A DNA stretch of 34,456 nt from SIG622 sp045652245 (GCA_045652245.1 JAZRTY010000005.1:1-34456); one strand, 5' to 3'; positions 22,151-29,956 are shown, counted from the first letter of the stretch. The notes: generated by a model from the sequence alone, not told the origin. Numbers and translations: made by a program.

Positions 22151-23224
22151 ATGGCACTTTTTAATAAAAACCCTAATGAAACCGCTTACGTTGGCGGCAA
22201 AAAGCATTGGGCTGATGTAATCAAAAATACCGGCTCGGGAGATCTTCTTATCTGGCGTCAGCCTGAAGAAGACTTCAACACCAACTCTACCCTTATAGTA
22301 ATGCCCGGTGAAGAAGCGATTTTCATTAAGGGCGGCACAATCGTACAGACCTTTGAAAACGGTACATATAATCTCAGCACGGAGAACTATCCTTTTATAA
22401 GCCGTCTCAGAAACGCTTTCACAGGCGGTATAAGCACATTTAACTGTGTAGTATATTTCGTTCGCAAGGCTGACAGCGAAGAAATTCGCTGGGGCACAAG
22501 AACTCCCATTCAGGTAAGAGATAAGGTTTGGGGCATCAGAACCGATGCAAGAGTTCGCGGTGCTTATAAAGTAAGAATAACTAATCCCGCAATCTTCCTT
22601 GAAAAACTCGTAGGAAACAATATTCAGTATCAGCAGCAGATTGATTTGAATAAATATTTCTCCGAAGAATTTCAGGGTGTAATCAAGTCTGCAATATCAA
22701 AGTTCCTTAATAGTCTTGAACAGGAGCTCATTGGTCTTGACGCATACATAGACGAGCTTGCAGACAAGGTTGAACCCTTCATTGATGAAGCACTTTCGGA
22801 ATATGGCTTGAAGTGCGTTAAGTTCTCACTTGCCGGTCTTGACATCGACACTACTAAATACGATGAACTTGACGAATCTCAGATGGAACTCATCGCAAGA
22901 AAGAGAAAGTTCCAGGGCGACAAGGCAGGTCTCGAAATACTTGGCGACGATTGGGCAAGAGTTCAGGGCACAGAAATCCTCAAGGATATGGCAAACAACG
23001 AAGGTGGTGGCGGTATTGCCGCTGCAGGTGCCGGAATCGGTATGGGTATCGGTGCTGCGGAAGCATTTGGCGCGGTGACAGGACAGATTTTTGCAAGCAC
23101 AAAACAGCCTGCTGCCGAAGATCCTATGGAAACTCTTACAAAGCTCAAGAAAATGCTTGATGCAGGACTTATAGAGCAATCTGAATACGACGCTAAAAAA
23201 GCTGAAATTCTCAGCAGAATGTGA
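22151..23224 (+). CDS. SPFH-domain YdjI-like protein with SHOCT tail
   Basis: Fourth gene of the switched operon, 357 residues. The N-terminal two thirds match the SPFH/YdjI-like family, often annotated as virion core protein: LLIWRQPEEDFNTNSTLIVMPGEEAIFIKGG, EIRWGTRTPIQVRDKVWGIRTDARVRGAYKVRI. A Gly/Ala-rich linker (about 290-315) leads to a SHOCT-type helix pair (DPMETLTKLKKMLDAGLIEQSEYDAKKAEIL). In B. subtilis, YdjI works with zinc-ribbon and membrane partners at the envelope, and the same pairing is seen here. It is likely the oligomerising scaffold of the system. AAAGGAGA precedes the ATG. Confidence 0.88.
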   Translation: MALFNKNPNETAYVGGKKHWADVIKNTGSGDLLIWRQPEEDFNTNSTLIVMPGEEAIFIKGGTIVQTFENGTYNLSTENYPFISRLRNAFTGGISTFNCVVYFVRKADSEEIRWGTRTPIQVRDKVWGIRTDARVRGAYKVRITNPAIFLEKLVGNNIQYQQQIDLNKYFSEEFQGVIKSAISKFLNSLEQELIGLDAYIDELADKVEPFIDEALSEYGLKCVKFSLAGLDIDTTKYDELDESQMELIARKRKFQGDKAGLEILGDDWARVQGTEILKDMANNEGGGGIAAAGAGIGMGIGAAEAFGAVTGQIFASTKQPAAEDPMETLTKLKKMLDAGLIEQSEYDAKKAEILSRM

Positions 23225-23235
23225 GGAATACGACT

Positions 23236-23913
23236 ATGAAGAAAACAATATTACACATACTTCTCGACCTTGTATTCTTGGCAGTTTTTAATGTTCTGTT
23301 CTTCGTTGTAGGCGGCACAGATCACATCGCATCAATCTGGATTTCTTACGGTTTTATGCATTTCGCTTACGTTATGGTTTTGGCAACCGCACTTCTTATC
23401 CGTAAGAGCAAAAGTAAAGCTGTTTTCGGCTTTTCCTTGTATTCCATATCATCCGTTTATTTCTTCCTTGAGTTTATTATAGGTCTCTTCTTTATCTTCA
23501 AGATTAACGAGTCCTATAAGGTTGCTTTGTCAGTTCAGGTAATTCTTGCTGGTCTCTATGCAGTTATCCTTTTAGCTAATCTTATCGCTAACGAGCATAC
23601 TGCGGACAGCATTGAAAAGCAGAGCGCAGAAGCTCACTACATTAAGGACGCTGCTTCAAGACTTAAATTGCTTGTTGGCAAGTCCTCCGACAAGGACACA
23701 AACAAAAAACTTGAAAGAGTTTATGATTTGATGCATTCCAGCCCTGCACAGTCTATTTCTTCCGTAAAAGAGCTTGAAACCAAGATTTTGGATACGGTAG
23801 CAGAAATTGAAGCAACAGTAAAAGGCGATGATTTTGCCGTAGTTTCAGAGAAAATCGAAGCTCTCACAAATCTTATCGAAGAACGCAACAGAGTTCTCGG
23901 CGCAAATAATTAA
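23236..23913 (+). CDS. Membrane protein with four helices and a helical cytosolic tail
   Basis: Fifth gene of the switched operon, 225 residues, family not recognised. Four hydrophobic helices fill the first 125 residues (about 5-25, 37-57, 65-90 and 98-122). A charged, coiled-coil-like tail of about 95 residues follows, with heptad-like leucines (SRLKLLVGKSSDKDTNKKLERVYDLM and EIEATVKGDDFAVVSEKIEAL). An in-frame GTG at 23221 overlaps the previous gene. The ATG at 23236 has GAGGA eight bases upstream and is preferred. Likely a membrane component of the complex. Confidence 0.72.
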   Translation: MKKTILHILLDLVFLAVFNVLFFVVGGTDHIASIWISYGFMHFAYVMVLATALLIRKSKSKAVFGFSLYSISSVYFFLEFIIGLFFIFKINESYKVALSVQVILAGLYAVILLANLIANEHTADSIEKQSAEAHYIKDAASRLKLLVGKSSDKDTNKKLERVYDLMHSSPAQSISSVKELETKILDTVAEIEATVKGDDFAVVSEKIEALTNLIEERNRVLGANN

Positions 23914-23931
23914 TTTAATTTGTTTTTATCG

Positions 23932-23952
23932 GGGCTGTACTTTGTGCAGCCC
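23932..23952 (+). repeat. Hairpin within the operon, possible attenuator or processing site
   Basis: GGGCTGTAC (23932-23940) pairs with GTGCAGCCC (23944-23952) with one mismatch. It lies in the only long gap (111 bases) of the eight-gene operon, so it may reduce expression of the last three genes or mark an mRNA processing point. No T-tract follows. Confidence 0.45.
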
Positions 23953-24024
23953 TGCTTACTAAATTCAAAAGTTTCTTACATACTATCCGTGAGAAACTAT
24001 CTCAAAGAAAGGGTGAAAAAAGTT

Positions 24025-24531
24025 ATGCAATTCAATGAGATTTTCGAAAAAACAAAATATGCCTTTGAAAACGATGAAGTATATGAACTTCTTTCAGGCA
24101 AAAAAGGATATTCGTATCAAAACAACTTCGTTTCAGCATCTGTTCCAACGATGTTTAATTATGTTTTTGAAGACGGTATATTTCCTTATTTTAAACGCGC
24201 TACGCCTTTAGAACAAAGAAGAATTATTGCTTCTTTGAGTAGTACACTTTCAAAGTTAATCGATTCTGCCGATGAAGTTGAAGTTTGGTGGGCTTTTATG
24301 ATATTAAAAAGCCAAAAAAATGCCGAGGAACGCTCACTGTTATCTCCATTTAAAATAGCAGATTTGTTTTGGAGTAGTTTGCATTTTTCGATTCTTCGAA
24401 ACAAAGAAAAGCTCGGCTTAAATAGAACTTATTTTGGCAGTGATTACTCAAATGGATTGTACGGAGATATCGAGAGAATAAATCAAATATTACTTGAAGA
24501 TTATGGCATTGACGTGATTAATGGTGGCTGA
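24025..24531 (+). CDS. Small soluble protein, possible immunity protein or chaperone of the next gene
   Basis: Sixth gene, 168 residues, family not recognised. It is soluble, acidic and mainly helical (MQFNEIFEKTKYAFENDEVYELLSGKKG... and an RRIIASLSSTLSKLIDSADEVEVWWAFMILKSQ helix region). The long frame opens at 23920, but that part covers a hairpin. ATG at 24025 follows AAAGGG; a GTG at 24013 is a second option. Its stop is one base before the start I prefer for the large repeat-rich protein, so the two are translationally linked. Size, charge and tight coupling resemble an immunity or chaperone partner, which is inference. Confidence 0.65.
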   Translation: MQFNEIFEKTKYAFENDEVYELLSGKKGYSYQNNFVSASVPTMFNYVFEDGIFPYFKRATPLEQRRIIASLSSTLSKLIDSADEVEVWWAFMILKSQKNAEERSLLSPFKIADLFWSSLHFSILRNKEKLGLNRTYFGSDYSNGLYGDIERINQILLEDYGIDVINGG

Positions 24532-24532
24532 A

Positions 24533-25717
24533 ATGAACGAAAATGAACATTTGTCACAGTTTCACGGCCAATGCTCTATACTCATGAGAGAAAGTGCCTA
24601 TGAAGACTTTTATAGAAATAGACCCGTAGTCGGAAGACCACCAGACCAACACGACCCCTTAGGAAGCAATTACGTTTCAACGCCTGAGGCTATTGATGCA
24701 GCTATAAAAGAAAGCAATGGCGATATTGCAAAGCTCGAGTCTTCTCTCGGATTGAATAAGGGCGACCTTGGAAACGGCGCGATTGTGCGTGTAGATATAA
24801 ATAACCCCGAAGAACACGGATTAAGGGTTGCAACCGGAAAAGAATCTGGCGCTAATGTCAATTTTAATACAAAAGTTGATGAAAATGGGAATCTGCCAGA
24901 TATAAAATACACTCAAATCGGTGAAGGTTCAGACAAAAAGTGGGTAGTGGATACAAATAAAACGGATCCAGCTGAACTTTCAAAAATCAACGGGCAATAT
25001 ACCGATCAAAACGGTACATATCACCCACCAAATACTGCAGGATACGACGGAAAAACAAGTGGTGGTCAGCCAGAGGCGATTATTAATCAAGTTCCTAATA
25101 CACCTGAAAACGTTTCATACACAAGAATAGATGGCTTCAATCGGGGAGAAAGCGGAGATTTAAAAACTTCTAAAATTGATAACGGACATTACAACGGTGA
25201 TACGCCAAATAAAATCAACTCACAAACAGTAGCTGCGGAAAATGGTGGTGGAGCAAGAGCTCCTAACGGCGAAGCTGCCAACACTACAACTAAGCCAACT
25301 GAACGCGGCACAAAACCGTCTCAAGAGGACAATCCTCCATCTAAAAAAGAAGCTTCTTCAGAACGAGGACAAAAACCTTCTTCGACTGAAGATAAATCTC
25401 AAAGCAAAGGTGCTGAACGTGGTCAGAAACCCTCAGAAGGTGAAAAGAAGCCTCAAGGCAACAATTCCACACCTCGTGGCGAAAAGCCACAGGAAGCCCC
25501 GCAAAACGCTTCTAATGCCTCGCAAACGCAAAGAGGCACACCTCCCGGTTCTACAGGCGGCGAGGATTCTAAAGCACCCACATCTTCTTCAAGCAATCCC
25601 AGCGATAAGGTTTCTGCAAGCTGTAATTCTGCAAAAGCGGCAGATGAGGCTTCTAAGGTTGCTTCCGACCAGGCGGCTCAAAATGTCGCACCGAAACCCA
25701 ACGGAATGGGTATGTAA
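24533..25717 (+). CDS. Repeat-rich putative substrate or effector protein
   Basis: Seventh gene, 394 residues. The N-terminal 210 residues form a globular domain with RPPDQHDPLG, GNGAIVRVDINNPEEHGLRVATGKESGAN and GKTSGGQPEAIINQVP. These blocks remind me of a domain at the C-terminus of bacterial polymorphic toxins (a pattern like RVDINNP...GxExGAN...TSGGxPEAVIN); this is from memory and unverified. The rest (about 230-394) is disordered, rich in Lys, Pro, Ser, Gly and Gln, with about five RGxKPS-like repeats. There is no signal peptide. ATG at 24533 is five bases after GGTGG; an upstream in-frame ATG at 24521 overlaps the preceding gene. Its place before the ATPase fits a transported protein. 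Confidence 0.65.
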   Translation: MNENEHLSQFHGQCSILMRESAYEDFYRNRPVVGRPPDQHDPLGSNYVSTPEAIDAAIKESNGDIAKLESSLGLNKGDLGNGAIVRVDINNPEEHGLRVATGKESGANVNFNTKVDENGNLPDIKYTQIGEGSDKKWVVDTNKTDPAELSKINGQYTDQNGTYHPPNTAGYDGKTSGGQPEAIINQVPNTPENVSYTRIDGFNRGESGDLKTSKIDNGHYNGDTPNKINSQTVAAENGGGARAPNGEAANTTTKPTERGTKPSQEDNPPSKKEASSERGQKPSSTEDKSQSKGAERGQKPSEGEKKPQGNNSTPRGEKPQEAPQNASNASQTQRGTPPGSTGGEDSKAPTSSSSNPSDKVSASCNSAKAADEASKVASDQAAQNVAPKPNGMGM

Positions 25718-25738
25718 TCTCATATAGGAGACAAAATT

Positions 25739-27052
25739 ATGGGAACAACACGAACAACTAAATCAAGCGTATTATTCGGCGAAGAATTACGCAATGAACC
25801 GCCACAGTTTTCGGGCACTGATGCTATGTGTGCTCTTTCCGGAACTGCAAAAGACGGAAAACAATACCAAATCCCGCTTACAAAGGATATTCTCAGCAAG
25901 CATGTTATGCTGCTCGGCGGTATCGGAACAGGTAAAACAAATACTTTCTTTCAAATCGTCTCTCAGCTTAAAGACAAAATGAACGAAGACGATATAATGA
26001 TTGTATTCGACACCAAAGGCGACTTCTACAAGGAGTTTTACCGTCCGGGAGATATCGTAATCAGCAATGATGAAACAGCCACAGGCGGCGAAAATTTGGA
26101 CTACTGGAACATATTCAACGAAATAGACGAAGATTCTCAGCTGTTGGAGAACATAATTGAGATATCCAAATCTGTTTTCGCTGAAGCCTGCGAAAAAACA
26201 AATCAGGTATTCTTCCCAAATGCGGCAAAAGACCTTTTTATGGCTACTCTCCTGCATTTTATGCGGTCTGTAGAGCCAAGTCAATGCACTAACAAGAAAC
26301 TGATAGAATACTTGAATTACACACCCTCAAACGAGTTCAGAGATATGATTATGCAGTATCCAGACCTTCGTGCAATGAGCAGCTATATCGCGAGTGATGA
26401 TTCTCCGCAGACACAAGGTGTTATGTCTGAGCTTCAGCAGGTTGTAAGAGAAATCTTTGTCGGCAATTTCGCAAAGAACGGCACATTAAGTCTCAAAAAT
26501 CTTGTGCAAAACAAGGGTGGTAAGACTGTGTTTATTGAATACGACCTTTCTCTTGGCTCAATGCTCATTCCCATTTACAGCCTTATGTTTGATATTGCCA
26601 TCAAAACAACTCTCGGGCGTAAAAGTAGCGAAGGAAACGTGTATTTTATCACAGATGAGTTCAGACTACTTCCAAACCTCAAGCATATTGATGATGCCGT
26701 AAACTTCGGCAGAAGCCTTGGTATCAAATTTATGATTGGTATTCAGAATGTTGAACAGATCTACGACAACTACGAAGAAGAACGCGCAAGAAGTATTCTT
26801 TCAGGTTTCTCCACAACGTTAACATTCAGACTTACCGATGAAAAATCCAGAGAATATGTTAAAGGTATTTTCGGTCAAAATCGTAAATCTGATGTCTATA
26901 TGCCGGTAGTTCAAACAAAAGGACTTATGGAAGAACAGCGAGACGGTAATGTTGTGGAAGATTGGGATATAACCGGGCTTAAAATTGGTGAAGCAATCGT
27001 TGGTTTACCCGGAGAAGAGCCGTTTGTGTTTAGGTTTGATGAATACAAATAA
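25739..27052 (+). CDS. VirD4/TraG/HerA-like ATPase
   Basis: Last gene of the switched operon, 437 residues. It is a RecA-fold P-loop ATPase of the type IV coupling-protein group. Walker A is GGIGTGKT (60-67), followed by the DTKGDF block (about 91-96), and Walker B is VYFITDE (301-307). It also has the coupling-protein-typical SLGIKFMIGIQNVEQIYDNY and a C-terminal FSTTLTFRLTDEKSREYVKGIFG. Real VirD4/TraG proteins have N-terminal membrane helices; this one has none, so other operon members may anchor it. No relaxase, VirB4 or pilus gene is present in the window. It probably powers movement or remodelling of a protein or DNA substrate. Ribosome site ATAGGAG. Confidence 0.9.
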   Translation: MGTTRTTKSSVLFGEELRNEPPQFSGTDAMCALSGTAKDGKQYQIPLTKDILSKHVMLLGGIGTGKTNTFFQIVSQLKDKMNEDDIMIVFDTKGDFYKEFYRPGDIVISNDETATGGENLDYWNIFNEIDEDSQLLENIIEISKSVFAEACEKTNQVFFPNAAKDLFMATLLHFMRSVEPSQCTNKKLIEYLNYTPSNEFRDMIMQYPDLRAMSSYIASDDSPQTQGVMSELQQVVREIFVGNFAKNGTLSLKNLVQNKGGKTVFIEYDLSLGSMLIPIYSLMFDIAIKTTLGRKSSEGNVYFITDEFRLLPNLKHIDDAVNFGRSLGIKFMIGIQNVEQIYDNYEEERARSILSGFSTTLTFRLTDEKSREYVKGIFGQNRKSDVYMPVVQTKGLMEEQRDGNVVEDWDITGLKIGEAIVGLPGEEPFVFRFDEYK

Positions 27053-27073
27053 GATAAAAGAATAACATAAAAT

Positions 27074-27102
27074 ACTCCGATGGACTATGCGTCCAACGGA
27101 GT
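27074..27102 (+). terminator. Terminator of the eight-gene operon (copy 1 of a repeated hairpin)
   Basis: ACTCCGATGGA pairs with TCCAACGGAGT (one A-A mismatch) around CTATGCG, followed by GTTGTTTTTAT. A near-identical hairpin is at 28104-28132 (27 of 29 bases). It can also serve the convergent TIR gene. Confidence 0.85.
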
Positions 27103-27150
27103 GTTGTTTTTATATTGCATTTTGAAGATATTTTTGTTTAAATTTAATTT

Positions 27151-27936
27151 TTATCTAAACTTAATATCTAATGGGATCTTTTCACACGTCCCTGAGGCAT
27201 TAATCAACTTAAAAAGATAGCACTCAGTTAATGGAGAATTTGTATCAACTATAAAATTTAATGGAAACCCAGGTTTTACATTCATATGCATTGGGGTAAG
27301 AGTTCTTGCATTTAAAGTGCGTCCATTATCAAAGCTTATAATATTTTGTCCACATAAGAATGAGCCGGTAAGGCAAAGTACAAAATCATTTATATCTTTA
27401 TCACAAGCAAATAAAAATGTTGTTGAATTTTCTGAAAAATACTTTGCATAAACATTCACTTCATAACTATTAGGTTTAATCATTGATATTTCAGCACTTA
27501 AATTTTGCACATCTTCCAATGGCTTGTATGTGGACTCAGATTTAACAATACATCTCATTTTTTCGACTGCACTATCATATCCTTCTCCATATAAATCGAT
27601 ATACACATTATCAGAGAGAATTGCTGGAGGATCACAGTCGGCTATCCTAACGGCAATAAATTTTAAATCATTATTCACTGCGCGATTTAATGCTGTTTGC
27701 CATTCAAGAGACACCATTTTACTTGATAGACTATTGGGGGAAATAAAGAAAAAGAATGTTGTAAAGGATTCTAACCCTTCATTCATTTTTCCAATTATAC
27801 TATCTCCGGGTTGAATAGACCATTTATCGTAGAAAATATTATTTCTACCGAATTCGAGTTCGAGACGACGTGAAATCATATCTACTATGACATCATCATT
27901 ATGGTTATAACTGATAAAAATTTTTTGTTGTTCCAT
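27151..27936 (-). CDS. TIR-domain protein, probable antiphage or NAD-hydrolase effector
   Basis: The N-terminal 130 residues are a TIR domain: IFISYNHNDDVIVDMISRRLE at the start, the WSIQPGDSIIGKMNEGLE block, FFFFISPNSLSSKMVSLEWQTAL with Glu78 in the position of the catalytic glutamate of NADase TIRs, and RIADCDPPAILSDNVYIDLYG. The C-terminal 120 residues are a beta-rich domain I do not recognise (YEVNVYAKYFSENSTTFLFACDKD...). TIR proteins in bacteria commonly act in phage defence by NAD+ depletion or signal production; that role is family knowledge. It has its own consensus promoter and an AGGGTGGAG site. No Thoeris or CBASS partner gene is nearby. Confidence 0.87.
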   Translation of the reverse strand: MEQQKIFISYNHNDDVIVDMISRRLELEFGRNNIFYDKWSIQPGDSIIGKMNEGLESFTTFFFFISPNSLSSKMVSLEWQTALNRAVNNDLKFIAVRIADCDPPAILSDNVYIDLYGEGYDSAVEKMRCIVKSESTYKPLEDVQNLSAEISMIKPNSYEVNVYAKYFSENSTTFLFACDKDINDFVLCLTGSFLCGQNIISFDNGRTLNARTLTPMHMNVKPGFPLNFIVDTNSPLTECYLFKLINASGTCEKIPLDIKFR

Positions 27937-28021
27937 GCTCCACCCTTATATATTAATAATTCAACAAGAAAAATTCTAAAGTTTAAATTTATTTGTCTAA
28001 TTCAAAATTATTTACATATAA

Positions 28022-28050
28022 ATTTTAACACAAAACAAGAAAAATGTCAA
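28022..28050 (-). promoter_or_regulatory. Promoter of the TIR gene
   Basis: On the minus strand TTGACA (28050-28045), a 17-base spacer and TAAAAT (28027-28022), about 85 bases before the gene. The end TGTGTTAAAAT is identical to that of the promoter in the invertible segment. Confidence 0.75.
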
Positions 28051-28103
28051 TATATGGATATGGTTAGTTTATCTCAAAGGAAAGGTAACTTATAATAAAA
28101 ACA

Positions 28104-28132
28104 ACTCCGATGGACTATGTGTCCACCGGAGT
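28104..28132 (-). terminator. Terminator of the transposase gene (copy 2 of the repeated hairpin)
   Basis: Same 29-base hairpin as at 27074-27102 with two changes. On the minus strand it is followed by GTTTTTATT, so it ends transposase transcripts; the transposase stop codon is inside the hairpin. The two copies bracket the TIR gene. Confidence 0.75.
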
Positions 28133-29752
28133 TTTAGCTTTAATTTTAAATTGACCAGCCTTAATGTACTCAAGATCCTCATCAGCTATTTTATTCTTTC
28201 TGTCACTTTCGAGGAGTCTATATATGATTGAGTTAATATCAGGATGTTTCAGTAACTGCGATATAACACTCCAAGCAGAGAGTTTTCTGTAGCCTGTAAA
28301 CTTACACTCCTTACATATATCGTAGAGCTTTGATTTCGGAATACTCGACAGATATTCACGTTTGTTAAAGGTTTTTACGCCGTCTTCTTCGTTAAACTTA
28401 AAGAATTTATTTTCCGTTGCAATTCTCGCCGCTTCAGTCTCTGCTTTGAGAATGGAAACGTATTTTCCTGTAGTCTTGGGTAAATCAATCGTTTTGTTCT
28501 CAATATCAAAAGTTGTGTAATTTGCTTTAAGTTTGAGGATTTCTATAAATATCATTTCTGCATCTTTAGATGAAGTTGGTTTTACGCCATGTTCTACAGT
28601 CCAATTTTTAACAAATGTGAAGAAACCGACATAGTCCTGAAGATACTTTGTGCTTACATTTGTTTTATCCTTACAAATTAATACTTTCAAATCTTTATGA
28701 AGTTCATTTACTCTTGCAAGATTAAGTCCATTTGCCTTTTTTAACTCGCAGAATTCCGAATACGTAAGATTGCCTTTATTTACAATTCTTTCAATTAGAC
28801 CTTTGTTGTAAAGATTGATGAGTATTTTCCTATTTCTTGTTTCTGCTTCAGCTACTTTTGTCGGATTTTTAAAATCTACTTTTTTATATCCGTGTTTTTT
28901 AATAACCTCCTCGTATGATGATGGTTTGATGTAGTGTGGAATGTTAAAAAGATTGCTGTATTCCTCATATGTACTATTACCGTCGCTGCACAAATAAGAC
29001 GGGTTCTCAACGTGTTCCTCAAAAAGATCAACAAACTGTTCTGTTGTTAATTTTCCAAGACCACTTACTTTACATACACAATAACCCCTGTTATCAATTG
29101 CAGTTGTTACTGTGGCAAATTCAGGTCCCATTGTGCCGAGCTTTGAAGGAGAACTTCCATAACGTGGTTTTCTTATCTCTCCTTTCAGAGGACTTATAAG
29201 ATTTCGGCTGCCTTTCTGGGATTCTCTGATAAAAGTTTCATCAACTTGGATAACACCGGTGAGTATTGGCATAGGGAATGACGCCATTGCGTGTATTAGT
29301 TTCAGTCTCCATAGCCATACAGTTTTAGGATCTATTTCAGTACATCCAAAATCCTTTTGCAAAATATTAACTGTATTTTGAATTGAAATATCGTTTAATA
29401 ACGATTCTAAAACTTTAATCCATATATCCCAATGCCAACGAGTTTTCTCTAAAATTGTACCACTAAAAAGCGAATATTCGTGATTACATTCTTTACACTT
29501 ATATTTTTGAATACCCGTAGAACGCCTTCCGTTTTTAACAACGTTGGGGGAATTGCATTTTGGACAAATTGAATTTATTCCAAGTTTTTCAAGGTGACCC
29601 TGATGATTTAATGTTATCAGGCGCTGCATTTCTCTATCCAAGCTTTTCTTGGTGTGTTTTGAATAACCCTCTACAAGAGCCTTGAACTCCGGGTACGGTA
29701 AAGTGTTAAGAAATTCAGACACATTCTCCATAGTTAGTTTTGTTTTTGACAT
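28115..29752 (-). CDS. IS1595-type (ISXO2-like) transposase, long form
   Basis: DDE transposase with an N-terminal zinc ribbon (CPKCNSPNVVKNGRR...KCKECNHEYSLFSGTILE, about 65-100) and an ISXO2-like catalytic domain. The first acid is in VIQVDETFI and the second in YLCSDGNSTYEEY. At 545 residues it is much longer than usual IS1595 transposases (about 300-350). The extra C-terminal part is Lys-rich and has no motif I can name. An upstream in-frame start exists at 29767; ATG at 29752 follows GGAGG with eight bases of spacing and is preferred. No terminal inverted repeats were found by eye, so it may be a domesticated or immobile copy. Confidence 0.85.
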   Translation of the reverse strand: MSKTKLTMENVSEFLNTLPYPEFKALVEGYSKHTKKSLDREMQRLITLNHQGHLEKLGINSICPKCNSPNVVKNGRRSTGIQKYKCKECNHEYSLFSGTILEKTRWHWDIWIKVLESLLNDISIQNTVNILQKDFGCTEIDPKTVWLWRLKLIHAMASFPMPILTGVIQVDETFIRESQKGSRNLISPLKGEIRKPRYGSSPSKLGTMGPEFATVTTAIDNRGYCVCKVSGLGKLTTEQFVDLFEEHVENPSYLCSDGNSTYEEYSNLFNIPHYIKPSSYEEVIKKHGYKKVDFKNPTKVAEAETRNRKILINLYNKGLIERIVNKGNLTYSEFCELKKANGLNLARVNELHKDLKVLICKDKTNVSTKYLQDYVGFFTFVKNWTVEHGVKPTSSKDAEMIFIEILKLKANYTTFDIENKTIDLPKTTGKYVSILKAETEAARIATENKFFKFNEEDGVKTFNKREYLSSIPKSKLYDICKECKFTGYRKLSAWSVISQLLKHPDINSIIYRLLESDRKNKIADEDLEYIKAGQFKIKAKTPVDT

Positions 29753-29927
29753 TTTTAATACCTCCAAAATAATTTCTATGTCCTCATAATAATTATGCTA
29801 TATATCATTAAAGTACAAATGGAAACATTTTGAAGATTTTGTTTATTTTAACGCCAATTTAGCAGATTGCACAAATTTTTAGAATATCGGTCGATTTCTG
29901 GAATATATAAACATAACTTCTGCTTGC

Positions 29928-29956
29928 TTGACAATTCTTGCCAAAAGTGTTATAAT
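29928..29956 (+). promoter_or_regulatory. Perfect consensus promoter of the activase operon
   Basis: TTGACA at 29928-29933, a 17-base spacer and TATAAT at 29951-29956. Confidence 0.85.

Noticed and set aside
25242..25727. 161-residue open frame overlapping the repeat-rich protein
   Set aside because: It is an out-of-frame reading of the low-complexity region; the other frame has proper domains, a ribosome site and the operon fit.
25739..27052. The ATPase as part of a conjugative element
   Set aside because: No relaxase, VirB4, VirB6 or transfer-origin signature lies in the window and the membrane helices of a coupling protein are missing.
28115..29880. Terminal inverted repeats of the IS1595-type element
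   Set aside because: I compared the flanks by eye and found no convincing pair; the hairpin at 28104 is a terminator and not an IS end.
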